Positions 9,184-16,364 of a DNA stretch of 64,000 nucleotides are shown in pieces. The notes beneath the pieces were generated by a model. That model ran no database searches, was not told the DNA's origin, and was given only the letters and a program-made list of their open reading frames with translations. The stretch is taken from NCBI RefSeq assembly GCF_042466685.1, contig NZ_CP170448.1:2046001-2110000 (forward strand), read 5' to 3'. The stretch is from Vreelandella sp042466685 (lineage in GTDB: Bacteria > Pseudomonadota > Gammaproteobacteria > Pseudomonadales > Halomonadaceae). A program made the translations under genes and the position numbers. Each line of letters starts with the position of its first letter. The first letter of the stretch is position 1.

Positions 9184-9735
9184 ATGGATGAAACGGAATC
9201 TTTAAGTCGAGCCATTCATGAGGAGGTTGCGCTATTTCCTTATGATCCGACTTGGCCAATGCTATTTGAGAAGGAGCGAGACAGGCTTCTAGGATTATTT
9301 CCAAGTGAATTTCTCGCCATTGAGCACATCGGAAGTACCGCTGTTTACGGTCTCTCGGCCAAGCCAATCATCGATATCCTGGCAGGCGTCGCGTCAATGC
9401 ATCAGGCTGATGGCTTACTGGAGCCGTTATGCCGTGCCAAATATGCGACATCATTAGAGTACAACGCCTCATTAGTGGGAAGGCGCTGGCTGATGCGGTT
9501 TGCCAATGGACGCAGGACGCACCATCTGCATGTTATGGTGTATGGCGGCGAAGAGTGGAACCGTCGCCTTGCGTTTCGCAATCGCCTTCGCGACAGCACT
9601 GAGCTAGCGCAGCAGTACGAGAGGAGTAAGCGGCAGTGGGCAGCAGCGTTTAAAACAGATCGAGAGGCCTATACGGCTGCAAAAGGGGATTTTATTCATG
9701 AAGCATTGAATAGGGCCCCTCAATCTAGTCAATAA
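9184..9735 (+). CDS. GrpB family (UPF0157) nucleotidyltransferase-fold protein
   Basis: I start this at ATG 9184, which has AGGGGA (9169-9174) at good spacing; a TTG-initiated frame 24 nt upstream lacks one. The 183-residue protein contains the GrpB signature YDPTWPMLFEKERDRLL, then EHIGSTAVYGLSAKPIIDIL (a GS-x(n)-DxD-like nucleotidyltransferase active site) and the late LHVMVYGGEEW with FRNRLRD. Members have a nucleotidyltransferase fold; some are linked to dephospho-CoA kinase by fusion, but the reaction here is unknown. It lies 32 nt after the M48 gene and may ride on the same transcript. Confidence 0.85.
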   Translation: MDETESLSRAIHEEVALFPYDPTWPMLFEKERDRLLGLFPSEFLAIEHIGSTAVYGLSAKPIIDILAGVASMHQADGLLEPLCRAKYATSLEYNASLVGRRWLMRFANGRRTHHLHVMVYGGEEWNRRLAFRNRLRDSTELAQQYERSKRQWAAAFKTDREAYTAAKGDFIHEALNRAPQSSQ

Positions 9736-9761
9736 GGTAAATGCTGGTTGTTCACATATCG

Positions 9762-10463
9762 TTAGGCTGGCACTGGTATCGGTGCTACCCCAACCGCCGT
9801 TTGCAACTCATCTACCAACGCCTCAATTTTGTGCAGCGCATTCGCAATAGAGGCTGCCAGCACCTCTCCACCTACTTCCTGACCTTCTATAGCAACGTAG
9901 TGGATATGGGTAATCCCCATAAACTGAAGTGCTGTGGCCAGGTGTGGTTCCAGATGGTTCAAGTGGGCCATTTCTTCACCTGGTGCCATATTCACGCCGC
10001 CTCTAGCGGTGAGCACAACCGCATGCCTCTCTCGGTCTGTGAGTTTGGGTACGTAAGGGTCTATCGGATTGGAGTCGTCGAACTCCACCGTTCTGCCTGC
10101 TCGCACCACTTGATCAATCCATGCTTTAAGGGTGGCTGGCATGCCAAAGTTATATAGCGGCGTGCCGATCACCACAATATCAGCGTCAATTAACTCATCA
10201 ACCAATTGATCACTTTCTGCTAACGCCTTCTTCATCCAGGGTTCAAGCCGCTCTTCGGGGGTGAAGGCAGACGCAATCCAGTCGTGATTAATAATCGACG
10301 GCGGGTTTTGACCTATATCGCGATAGGTAACCGTGTCTTGAGGTCGTCCTGATTGCCACTGGCTGACAAACTGATAGGTCAGATGGCGGCTGTGTGAACC
10401 GTGATTATCTGTTCCCGCAATACCGGGCCGGGCACTAGCGTCTATGTGCAGAATATGTGTCAT
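9762..10463 (-). CDS. FMN-dependent NADH:quinone oxidoreductase / azoreductase (AzoR-like)
   Basis: This 233-residue flavodoxin-fold enzyme shows the AzoR pattern: ILHIDASAR at the N-terminus for FMN phosphate binding, then the FMN-ring block IVVIGTPLYNFGMPATLKAWID (about residues 95-116) and LTARGG. The family reduces quinones and azo compounds with NAD(P)H and is cytosolic. It is slightly longer than E. coli AzoR, with a C-terminal tail ending PIPVPA. It is divergent from the LysR gene at 10583, and the shared 119-bp gap holds palindromes that may be operators. LysR control is inferred from layout. Confidence 0.88.
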   Translation of the reverse strand: MTHILHIDASARPGIAGTDNHGSHSRHLTYQFVSQWQSGRPQDTVTYRDIGQNPPSIINHDWIASAFTPEERLEPWMKKALAESDQLVDELIDADIVVIGTPLYNFGMPATLKAWIDQVVRAGRTVEFDDSNPIDPYVPKLTDRERHAVVLTARGGVNMAPGEEMAHLNHLEPHLATALQFMGITHIHYVAIEGQEVGGEVLAASIANALHKIEALVDELQTAVGVAPIPVPA

Positions 10464-10478
10464 GTTAGCCTCCTAATC

Positions 10479-10580
10479 TGAGATGATCTCATCTATGATT
10501 AACAACAGGCTTAGCTTAGGCCGAGCCTTTCAGCCTAAACAAACGATCTTTTCTTGCAGCTATAGATGAGTAGATCTCAT
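10479..10580. promoter_or_regulatory. Paired palindromic sites between azoR-like and LysR genes
   Basis: The divergent gap contains the palindrome TGAGATGATCTCA (10479-10491) and ATGAG-TAGAT-CTCAT (10566-10580). In addition CTCATCTAT (10488-10496) is repeated in inverse orientation as ATAGATGAG (10562-10570). The two sites sit near the two start codons, as expected of operators for a regulator controlling both genes. The LysR protein is the obvious candidate binder; that is inference. Confidence 0.5.
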
Positions 10581-10582
10581 TC

Positions 10583-11488
10583 ATGACCCAGCGCCGATTA
10601 CCCTCTCTTTCGTCGCTTCGCGCTTTTGAAGCGGCTGCCCGGCATGAGAGCGCCAAGCAGGCTGCGCAGGAGCTGTCGGTGACTGCCACGGCCATCAGCC
10701 ACCAAGTACGCGGACTCGAAGAGGCGCTGGGCGTTTCGCTGTTTTTGCGTAAGCCGCGTCAACTGGAGCTGACCCCTCAAGGCCGTGAGCTACAGCAGGT
10801 GTTGGAAACTGCCTTTGATAGCATCAGCAGTGTCGTCGAGCGGCTGAGCGCTATACCTGTTCGCCAAACCGTCACGCTTTCTACCACGCCAGCTGTTGCG
10901 GTGCGCTGGTTGCTGCCCTGGGTGTGTATGCTGCGCGATTCCCATCCAGATATTGACCTGCGTATTCATGCTTCCCATGAGCCGGTTCCGCTGGATGGGG
11001 TAACGGCAGACATCGCTATTCGTTATGGCGATGGCCGCTGGCCGGGGTTGGTCGCAGAAAAGCTGTTTGATAACACCTTTATCCCGACCTGTAGCCCACA
11101 CCTTGGCCTACACGAGGTAGCCCAGCTACCTTTGCACCCATTGATTCACTTCAGCAGTCAGGGGGCCATATCATCACCACTGGATTGGGCGGCATGGCAG
11201 AAAGAGGCAAAAGTGCCGGGACTGGACGTGAGTGCCGGGCTGGTATTTTCTGATGAGACCCATGCTATTTCTGCCGCCGTAGGTGAGCAGGGGGTCGCGC
11301 TGATGAGTCGTCAGTTGATTATGGATGAGCTGGAGGAGGGGCGCTTGGTGCAACCTTTCGGCCCGGAATTTGAAGGTAAGCCGTTCTTTCTGGTCTACCC
11401 CGAAAGCCGACGGCATGACCCGACGATACAGGCTATTCGGGATTGGGTGTTGGCGGTACCGGGAGGACTGTGTACGTTGATGAATTGA
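10583..11488 (+). CDS. LysR family transcriptional regulator (GcvA-like)
   Basis: This 301-residue regulator has an N-terminal winged helix-turn-helix (SLRAFEAAARHESAKQAAQE then VTATAISHQVRGLEEALGV, residues about 9-50) and a periplasmic-binding-protein-like effector domain with the GcvA-branch features DIAIRYGDGRWPGL and GVALMSRQLI. The start ATG is only 3 nt from the palindrome at 10566-10580, so self-repression is plausible. Its likely target is the divergent azoreductase gene. The inducer is unknown. Confidence 0.92.
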   Translation: MTQRRLPSLSSLRAFEAAARHESAKQAAQELSVTATAISHQVRGLEEALGVSLFLRKPRQLELTPQGRELQQVLETAFDSISSVVERLSAIPVRQTVTLSTTPAVAVRWLLPWVCMLRDSHPDIDLRIHASHEPVPLDGVTADIAIRYGDGRWPGLVAEKLFDNTFIPTCSPHLGLHEVAQLPLHPLIHFSSQGAISSPLDWAAWQKEAKVPGLDVSAGLVFSDETHAISAAVGEQGVALMSRQLIMDELEEGRLVQPFGPEFEGKPFFLVYPESRRHDPTIQAIRDWVLAVPGGLCTLMN

Positions 11489-11643
11489 CAACTGTAGACT
11501 TTTATACCGTTATCTTGCGGGGCTTGATAACAAGCTACTCTCCTGCTGAGTTGGTTAACAGGGTGCGCTGTTGGATACCCTTTAAATCTCCGCGGTTGTT
11601 CACTATTTAGGCGCCGTTACTCTGGCAGTCAAGGAACGAAACG

Positions 11644-12159
11644 ATGGAAGTAGTTATTAATACTGTCATATCCGAGTTTTCGGATTTTAATGATCTGAGT
11701 GAATTCATCATCGTGGTGATTCGGTTGCTGCTGGCAGCTGTTCTGGGTGGTCTATTGGGTCTCGAGCGAGAGCAGAGAGGCAAAGCCGCTGGAATACGCA
11801 CCCATATGCTGGTCTGTATGGGGGCGGCTTTGTTTATATTTATACCTCAGCAAACAGGTATCTCTGACGCGGAAATGAGCCGGGTCATCCAAGGCGTTAT
11901 TGCTGGCATCGGTTTTCTTTGTGCTGGCACCATCATCACCCGAAAAGATGAAAAAGGTACGTCAGGGCTTACCACGGCGGCAGGGGTTTGGTTGACGGCG
12001 GCAATTGGCATAGCCGTAGGCCTAGGACGCGAGCAGACGGCGGTTTTGTGTACGCTGCTGGCCTGGATGGTGCTTTATGTGGTGCCTTTCTTTTCCGATT
12101 CAGTCAGCAAGAAAAAAGCTTCCCGCTCAGAGCATGATGAAGATAGTTCCGATGTTTGA
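11644..12159 (+). CDS. MgtC/SapB family membrane protein
   Basis: This 171-residue inner-membrane protein has the MgtC signature: RLLLAAVLGGLLGLEREQRG (about residues 27-46) followed by AAGIRTHMLVCMGAALF, then GVIAGIGFLCAGTII and GLTTAAGVWLTAAIG. Four or five membrane segments fill most of it, and the C-terminal cytoplasmic tail (KKKASRSEHDEDSSDV) is short, so it lacks the regulatory domain of Salmonella MgtC. Family members are linked to magnesium limitation, acid or host stress. The neighbours give no further clue. Confidence 0.93.
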   Translation: MEVVINTVISEFSDFNDLSEFIIVVIRLLLAAVLGGLLGLEREQRGKAAGIRTHMLVCMGAALFIFIPQQTGISDAEMSRVIQGVIAGIGFLCAGTIITRKDEKGTSGLTTAAGVWLTAAIGIAVGLGREQTAVLCTLLAWMVLYVVPFFSDSVSKKKASRSEHDEDSSDV

Positions 12160-12212
12160 TAGCGCTATAGGAGTGTTGTTGTTTATTGATAGCGACTCAC
12201 TCGGATTAAAAA

Positions 12213-12569
12213 TCACTCTTTGCGATATAGCACCATACCGGCGTGATACAGCACGCCATCTATAAACTCGCCATCTGCAGTAAAGCCGGTGTCGTCCCAG
12301 TATTCGATATAGTTACCCGTCACCTGGTAGCGCCCTTGGTAAGCGCTTTCACGCTCCCCGCGGGCCTCGTCGTACCGATTATTGGCTAAAAGTTGATGAC
12401 GAATGCGGCCATCTTTAGTGACCCACATTCCAACATACGGGTGGTCTGTCATGGGGGCATTTCCTTCGTTCGGTGTGGTTTGAGCAGAGCTGGCCGCTGG
12501 AAAAATAGTGATAATGCCAGCGACCACCAGTGCTCGTGTCCAATAAATGGGAGGTTTGGTTTCTTGCAT
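12213..12569 (-). CDS. Secreted Atu4866-domain protein
   Basis: I start this at ATG 12569, giving 118 residues; the longer frame to 12695 runs into the upstream SDR gene. There is an N-terminal hydrophobic stretch (about residues 9-27) ending SSAQ, which looks like a cleavable signal peptide. The mature domain, starting DHPYVGMWVTKDGRIRHQLL and ending GVLYHAGMVLYR, matches the small beta-barrel Atu4866 family of unknown function. It follows the SDR gene by 58 nt on the same strand; both face an AraC regulator, and I infer that the three form one regulated unit. Confidence 0.78.
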   Translation of the reverse strand: MQETKPPIYWTRALVVAGIITIFPAASSAQTTPNEGNAPMTDHPYVGMWVTKDGRIRHQLLANNRYDEARGERESAYQGRYQVTGNYIEYWDDTGFTADGEFIDGVLYHAGMVLYRKE

Positions 12570-12627
12570 GTGAAAGCTCCTGTGCTCAAGTGCACACCCG
12601 AATAGCTCGGGCGTGACGCATGAGGTG

Positions 12628-13368
12628 TTATTGGCTGGCGGTAGGTCGCACCACGATATCGCTGGTATCGACGTCATCGGGCTGGTTGATGGCATGGGCT
12701 ATGGCGGAAGCGATCGCCTCGGGCTTGAGGGCAATCTGGCGGAAAACGTCGATCGCTTTTGCGGTTTCAGCGTCGGTGATGGTGTGGGCCAGTTCCGATT
12801 CCACCACACCTGGGTAGACACAGGTCACACGGATATTGTCGGTTTCCTGACGTAGCCCATCGGAAATAGCGCGAACCGCATATTTGGTGGCGCAGTAAAC
12901 AGCGGCGGTGGGCATAACGGTGAGGCCGCCGATGGAAGAAATATTGATCACCTGACCGCTCTGCTGGGCCTGCATCGTCGGCAGAACGGCAGCAATGCCG
13001 TTGAGCACACCGCGAATATTAACGTCGATCATGCGATTCCACTCATCAACTTTGAGCGCTGCTAAAGGGGAGAGTGGCATCACGCCTGCGTTGTTGATGA
13101 TCACATCAATGCGGCCATGGGTATGGATCGCAAAATCCGCAAACGCTTGCATGTCTTCAAGATCGGTGACATCCAATGCCTGAAAATCCACTGTGCCGCC
13201 TGCTGCACGCAGGGAGTGGGTCAATGCTTCCAGTCGGTCGGTGCGGCGTGCACCAATGATCAAGCGGTGCCCTTGGCCTGCCAGCCAACGGGCAGTGGCT
13301 TCACCGATACCGCTGCTGGCGCCGGTTAATAAAACAACTTTAGAAGATGGGGTTGATAACGTAGTCAT
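12628..13368 (-). CDS. Short-chain dehydrogenase/reductase (SDR)
   Basis: This 246-residue classical SDR has the nucleotide motif TGASSGIGEAT (residues about 15-25), the RR pair in GARRTDR that favours NADP(H), NNAGVM (about 90-95), a catalytic Ser in INISSIGG, the YCATK active site (Tyr and Lys near 157-161) and PGVVESEL. The substrate cannot be read from sequence. It is divergent from the AraC gene at 13577 across 208 bp and precedes the Atu4866 protein. Confidence 0.92.
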   Translation of the reverse strand: MTTLSTPSSKVVLLTGASSGIGEATARWLAGQGHRLIIGARRTDRLEALTHSLRAAGGTVDFQALDVTDLEDMQAFADFAIHTHGRIDVIINNAGVMPLSPLAALKVDEWNRMIDVNIRGVLNGIAAVLPTMQAQQSGQVINISSIGGLTVMPTAAVYCATKYAVRAISDGLRQETDNIRVTCVYPGVVESELAHTITDAETAKAIDVFRQIALKPEAIASAIAHAINQPDDVDTSDIVVRPTASQ

Positions 13369-13576
13369 TGGGTAATCCTCTCAGTAATTGACCTTGAGAA
13401 GATTAAGCTGCCGCGGCAGACATCTGTATACGCGATCCTATCGCATCATTGCCTAATTCTATTTGATTGTTAATGGCGTGCGGCGCGTTAAGCCACCCAG
13501 CATGTATATTACTCTTAAGACGTGACCGACTCGGCGAGTTCATCCAGGTGCGGCACGCATGACAGAGGTGGTTAAT

Positions 13577-14521
13577 ATGACATTGAAGAGTGATGCTGTG
13601 GTTTACCGTAAGATCGTGGAGTGCCTATACCAACTTGCACCTCACGAAGGCTATACCCAGTCGCTATTGGATGGCGTACGTTTTATGCGCTCTAACCGCC
13701 CACTGCAAAATACCTCGGTGCTTTACGAGCCGAGTATCGTCATTATCTGCCAGGGCCGAAAGCGTGGTTACTTGGGGGATGAGGTGTATATCTACGATGC
13801 ACAGCACTACTTGGTGTTATCGGTTCCCCTGCCATTTACATCGGAAACAGAAGCCAGCCCTGAAGAGCCCATGCTGGGGATTGCGATCCGCCTGGATGCG
13901 GTAGTGATCGCTGAGTTGGTGACGATGCTGGAAGCATCGGGTGGGCCGCCATTAGAGGCGCCGCGTGGCATGCTTTCCAGCCCCCTGGAAGCGTCGCTGG
14001 CCGATGCAACGCTACGGCTGCTGGGTGCGCTTGCCTCCCCAGCGGATGCGCATATACTCGCCCCTTTTATCGTCCGGGAGATCTGCTACCGGGTATTGAC
14101 AGGAGAGCAGGGGGGCAGCGTTCGAACAGCTCTCTCCCATTATGGACAATTCGGCAAAATCGCTAAGGCCCTCAACCGTATTCATGCCCACTATGCCGAT
14201 CCGCTGGAAGTCGCCAGTCTAGCCAATGACGCAGGTATGAGTACTCCAGCCTTTCACGTTCACTTCAAGGCGGTCACCCAAACCTCGCCTATCCAGTACA
14301 TTAAATCCACCCGCTTACACCATGCGCGGCTGATAATGATCCGTGATGGGGTGACGGCAGCCGCCGCCGCTAGCCGGGTCGGCTATGAGAGCCCCTCCCA
14401 GTTTAGCCGCGAATTTAAGCGGTTCTTTGGCCGCCCGCCAGCGGAAGAGGTGCGCACCATGAAAGCAAGCCTTGATTTATTGCCGCCGACTCACCTAGTT
14501 GATATCGCTGTGCCTCACTGA
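13577..14521 (+). CDS. AraC family regulator with AraC_N domain
   Basis: I prefer ATG 13577 to the ATG at 13559, because AGAGGTGG (13564-13571) lies 5 nt before it. The 314-residue protein has an N-terminal cupin-like AraC_N domain (PSIVIICQGRKRGYLGDEVY, about residues 53-72) and two C-terminal helix-turn-helix units (EVASLANDAGMSTPAFHVHF and VGYESPSQFSREFKRFFG). Regulators of this type commonly sit divergent from an SDR, as here. The effector is unknown. Confidence 0.92.
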   Translation: MTLKSDAVVYRKIVECLYQLAPHEGYTQSLLDGVRFMRSNRPLQNTSVLYEPSIVIICQGRKRGYLGDEVYIYDAQHYLVLSVPLPFTSETEASPEEPMLGIAIRLDAVVIAELVTMLEASGGPPLEAPRGMLSSPLEASLADATLRLLGALASPADAHILAPFIVREICYRVLTGEQGGSVRTALSHYGQFGKIAKALNRIHAHYADPLEVASLANDAGMSTPAFHVHFKAVTQTSPIQYIKSTRLHHARLIMIRDGVTAAAAASRVGYESPSQFSREFKRFFGRPPAEEVRTMKASLDLLPPTHLVDIAVPH

Positions 14522-14687
14522 CTTTGAGTCTAAATTATATTGCTTTGCTGTTGTTCAGGGGCTTGAGAATTATGAGAAAACCGCAGAGAAATTGCAGTTT
14601 GTAAAGGCGGTGGCGCAGCGACTTATGGATGTTCGTGAGGGCAATACCGTCTCGCGGGAGGGCGCCAAGGCAACGATCTCACCCTGA
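14522..14687 (+). pseudogene. Possible antitoxin-like gene fragment
   Basis: A frame open from within the end of the AraC gene reads through here to TGA at 14687. Its second half (LENYEKTAEKLQFVKAVAQR, then DVREGNTVSREGAK) looks coding and resembles the C-terminal tails of small antitoxins, but there is no ATG or ribosome site for it. I read it as a 5'-truncated remnant beside the AbiE toxin-antitoxin locus. The assignment is weak and could be chance. Confidence 0.3.
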
Positions 14688-14716
14688 TGCGGGCTGAATC
14701 ATATTCACGAATTGAT

Positions 14717-15631
14717 TCACGAACCTTCGACCTGTCGACGCCATGGTCCGGGTGGGTGCCAGATTTTCTGCACTGGGTTGGAGGATGTTGCCTCTATCAC
14801 GGGAGCAAGAAATACCAACACCGCTGCTATAACCTCCGAAAACGTCTCTGGCACATGGGGCTGGCCAATACGTTTACGGAAAGCCTGCCATTGTGGCTGC
14901 TTGCTGTCCACAAAAGCGGTAGAAAAAGGATTGGCTTCAGGGAGTTCCGTATGCCGGTTGGCAAAGGTTCTTGTTATAGCGCCAGCTAGGTTCGAAAGTG
15001 TGAAAGAGTGCTGCCGCGAGAGTGACCAAATATCGTAAAAGTCTTTCATGCGGCTGTTTAGTTCGCCCAGATTGACCATCGCCTGAAATTTTTCAGCAAT
15101 GGATGATTCAGGTGAGTAACAAAGAATTTTGCTGGTGGGGAAGTCCAGAAGGGCAGGGTACGTTTGCCAGGAAGGTAGCGGGAAAATAATGTCGCCAAAG
15201 CCAATATCCAATTGCATGGGAATTTTGGCGTTGCCGAGAAATCCCGTAAACGTCACCCTAATCCCTTGATAGTCGGCGTCTTCGGTAATGGCTTCGGCTT
15301 TCAACGTGTTTGAATCAAAAGATAAACCATCATCCACAACGCCCGTAGCCAGCACATCGCTCACTTGGGCCAGAACAGCTTCTGGGCGATTGCTTGTTTG
15401 GCCCAGCATATCGATATCACGCGTTGGTCGAATATCAGGCCCCTGTATAACCCATAGCAGTAGGGCGCCCTTAAGGGTAAAACTGCGGTTATGAGTCGAT
15501 TGGCTAAGCCGGTAAAGCAAACGCTCCATGGCGTAGTACTGCAGTAACTCCTGAAAGGGGCGTTTTTCTTCTCGGGATTTGTTCAGCAATTTCTGGCGAA
15601 CAGAGGCAGTGATGTTTTGGGCCACGATCAT
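14717..15631 (-). CDS. AbiEii-type nucleotidyltransferase toxin
   Basis: This 304-residue protein belongs to the AbiEii/AbiGii toxin family with a nucleotidyltransferase fold. The core motif is KGALLLW followed by RPTRDIDMLG (Asp72 and Asp74 as metal ligands, about residues 54-77), with a later conserved ESSIAEKFQAM block and RMKDFYDIW. AbiEii proteins stop growth when not countered by AbiEi and give abortive phage defence. The gene begins 26 nt after the AbiEi stop, the standard operon order. The length is normal and the motifs intact, so the toxin is probably functional. Confidence 0.92.
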   Translation of the reverse strand: MIVAQNITASVRQKLLNKSREEKRPFQELLQYYAMERLLYRLSQSTHNRSFTLKGALLLWVIQGPDIRPTRDIDMLGQTSNRPEAVLAQVSDVLATGVVDDGLSFDSNTLKAEAITEDADYQGIRVTFTGFLGNAKIPMQLDIGFGDIIFPLPSWQTYPALLDFPTSKILCYSPESSIAEKFQAMVNLGELNSRMKDFYDIWSLSRQHSFTLSNLAGAITRTFANRHTELPEANPFSTAFVDSKQPQWQAFRKRIGQPHVPETFSEVIAAVLVFLAPVIEATSSNPVQKIWHPPGPWRRQVEGS

Positions 15632-15657
15632 CTCCTTTTACTTTGCGTGGGCTTTCT

Positions 15658-16278
15658 TCACAGCTTGGCTTCCACGTAAGGTGCCATGACCTTGGCGACG
15701 CGGCAGATATTGGCGTATTTCATCAACTTTCCAGGCAGGAAGGCTTTGCGGGTGCGGTAAAGCTCCAGAGCCTCTAGCACCACATCCATACCGATGCGGT
15801 TACGGAACTTGAAACAGTCCGCCAGGGTTTTTTCCGGGTTGTAGACCAGTAGCTTGATACCATCCACCTCGACCTGATCAATGCCTTCGCTAAAGGCTTG
15901 CCCGGAGAATCGGTAAGCGGCGACTGGTGGATAATCCAAAACCGGCAGGCGGGCATCCCGCTCCACCGCCAAATGCACCTGGTGGGGTATCTGCGTGGTG
16001 ATGCCGTGCCAGTCCAGCGCCGAAATTAGACAGAGCACCGCATTGGGGAAACGGGTAACGGTGGTCACCAGATCCGGGTTTTCAATCGGCGGCAGGTTCA
16101 CCAGCCTGTACAGGCCACGGCTGAGCGGCTCGATAAGCCCTTCGTCGCGAAGTCGATAGAATTGGTATCGGCTAATACCCTGGGCTAGCGCCTCGCTCAA
16201 ACGAAGCTGGCCGCCGTGCTGGTGGAATAGGGTTTGAAGTTGCGCCCGGGAAGATAGGGCGGAGCCAAAATCAGACAA
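15658..16278 (-). CDS. AbiEi-type antitoxin/autorepressor
   Basis: This 206-residue protein has an N-terminal winged helix (LRLSEALAQGISRYQFYRLRD, about residues 22-42) and the AbiEi C-terminal domain (LISALDWHGITTQIPHQVHL; KLLVYNPEKTLADCFKFRN). AbiEi proteins repress their own operon and counter AbiEii as a type IV antitoxin. The start appears to be TTG at 16278, preceded on the minus strand by AGAGGTGA at good spacing; no better ATG exists nearby. The start and ribosome site lie inside a perfect 19-bp inverted repeat, the probable autoregulatory operator. Confidence 0.9.
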   Translation of the reverse strand: MSDFGSALSSRAQLQTLFHQHGGQLRLSEALAQGISRYQFYRLRDEGLIEPLSRGLYRLVNLPPIENPDLVTTVTRFPNAVLCLISALDWHGITTQIPHQVHLAVERDARLPVLDYPPVAAYRFSGQAFSEGIDQVEVDGIKLLVYNPEKTLADCFKFRNRIGMDVVLEALELYRTRKAFLPGKLMKYANICRVAKVMAPYVEAKL

Positions 16279-16320
16279 ACTGTCACCTCTTGTTTATATC
16301 TGGTGACAGTTTGTCTGATT
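16269..16320. promoter_or_regulatory. Perfect 19-bp inverted repeat, putative AbiEi operator
   Basis: AATCAGACAAACTGTCACC (16269-16287) is repeated exactly in inverse orientation at 16302-16320, with a 14-bp spacer. Read on the minus strand the spacer holds TATAAA, a possible -10, and the arm nearer the gene covers the Shine-Dalgarno and TTG start. AbiEi antitoxins studied elsewhere bind inverted repeats in their own promoter, so this is the expected operator. Bound repressor would cover promoter and translation start together. Confidence 0.75.
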
Positions 16321-16364
16321 GCTGTCGAAGGTTCAAGTAGTGGCTGCAAGAGTTGCAAGCAACA

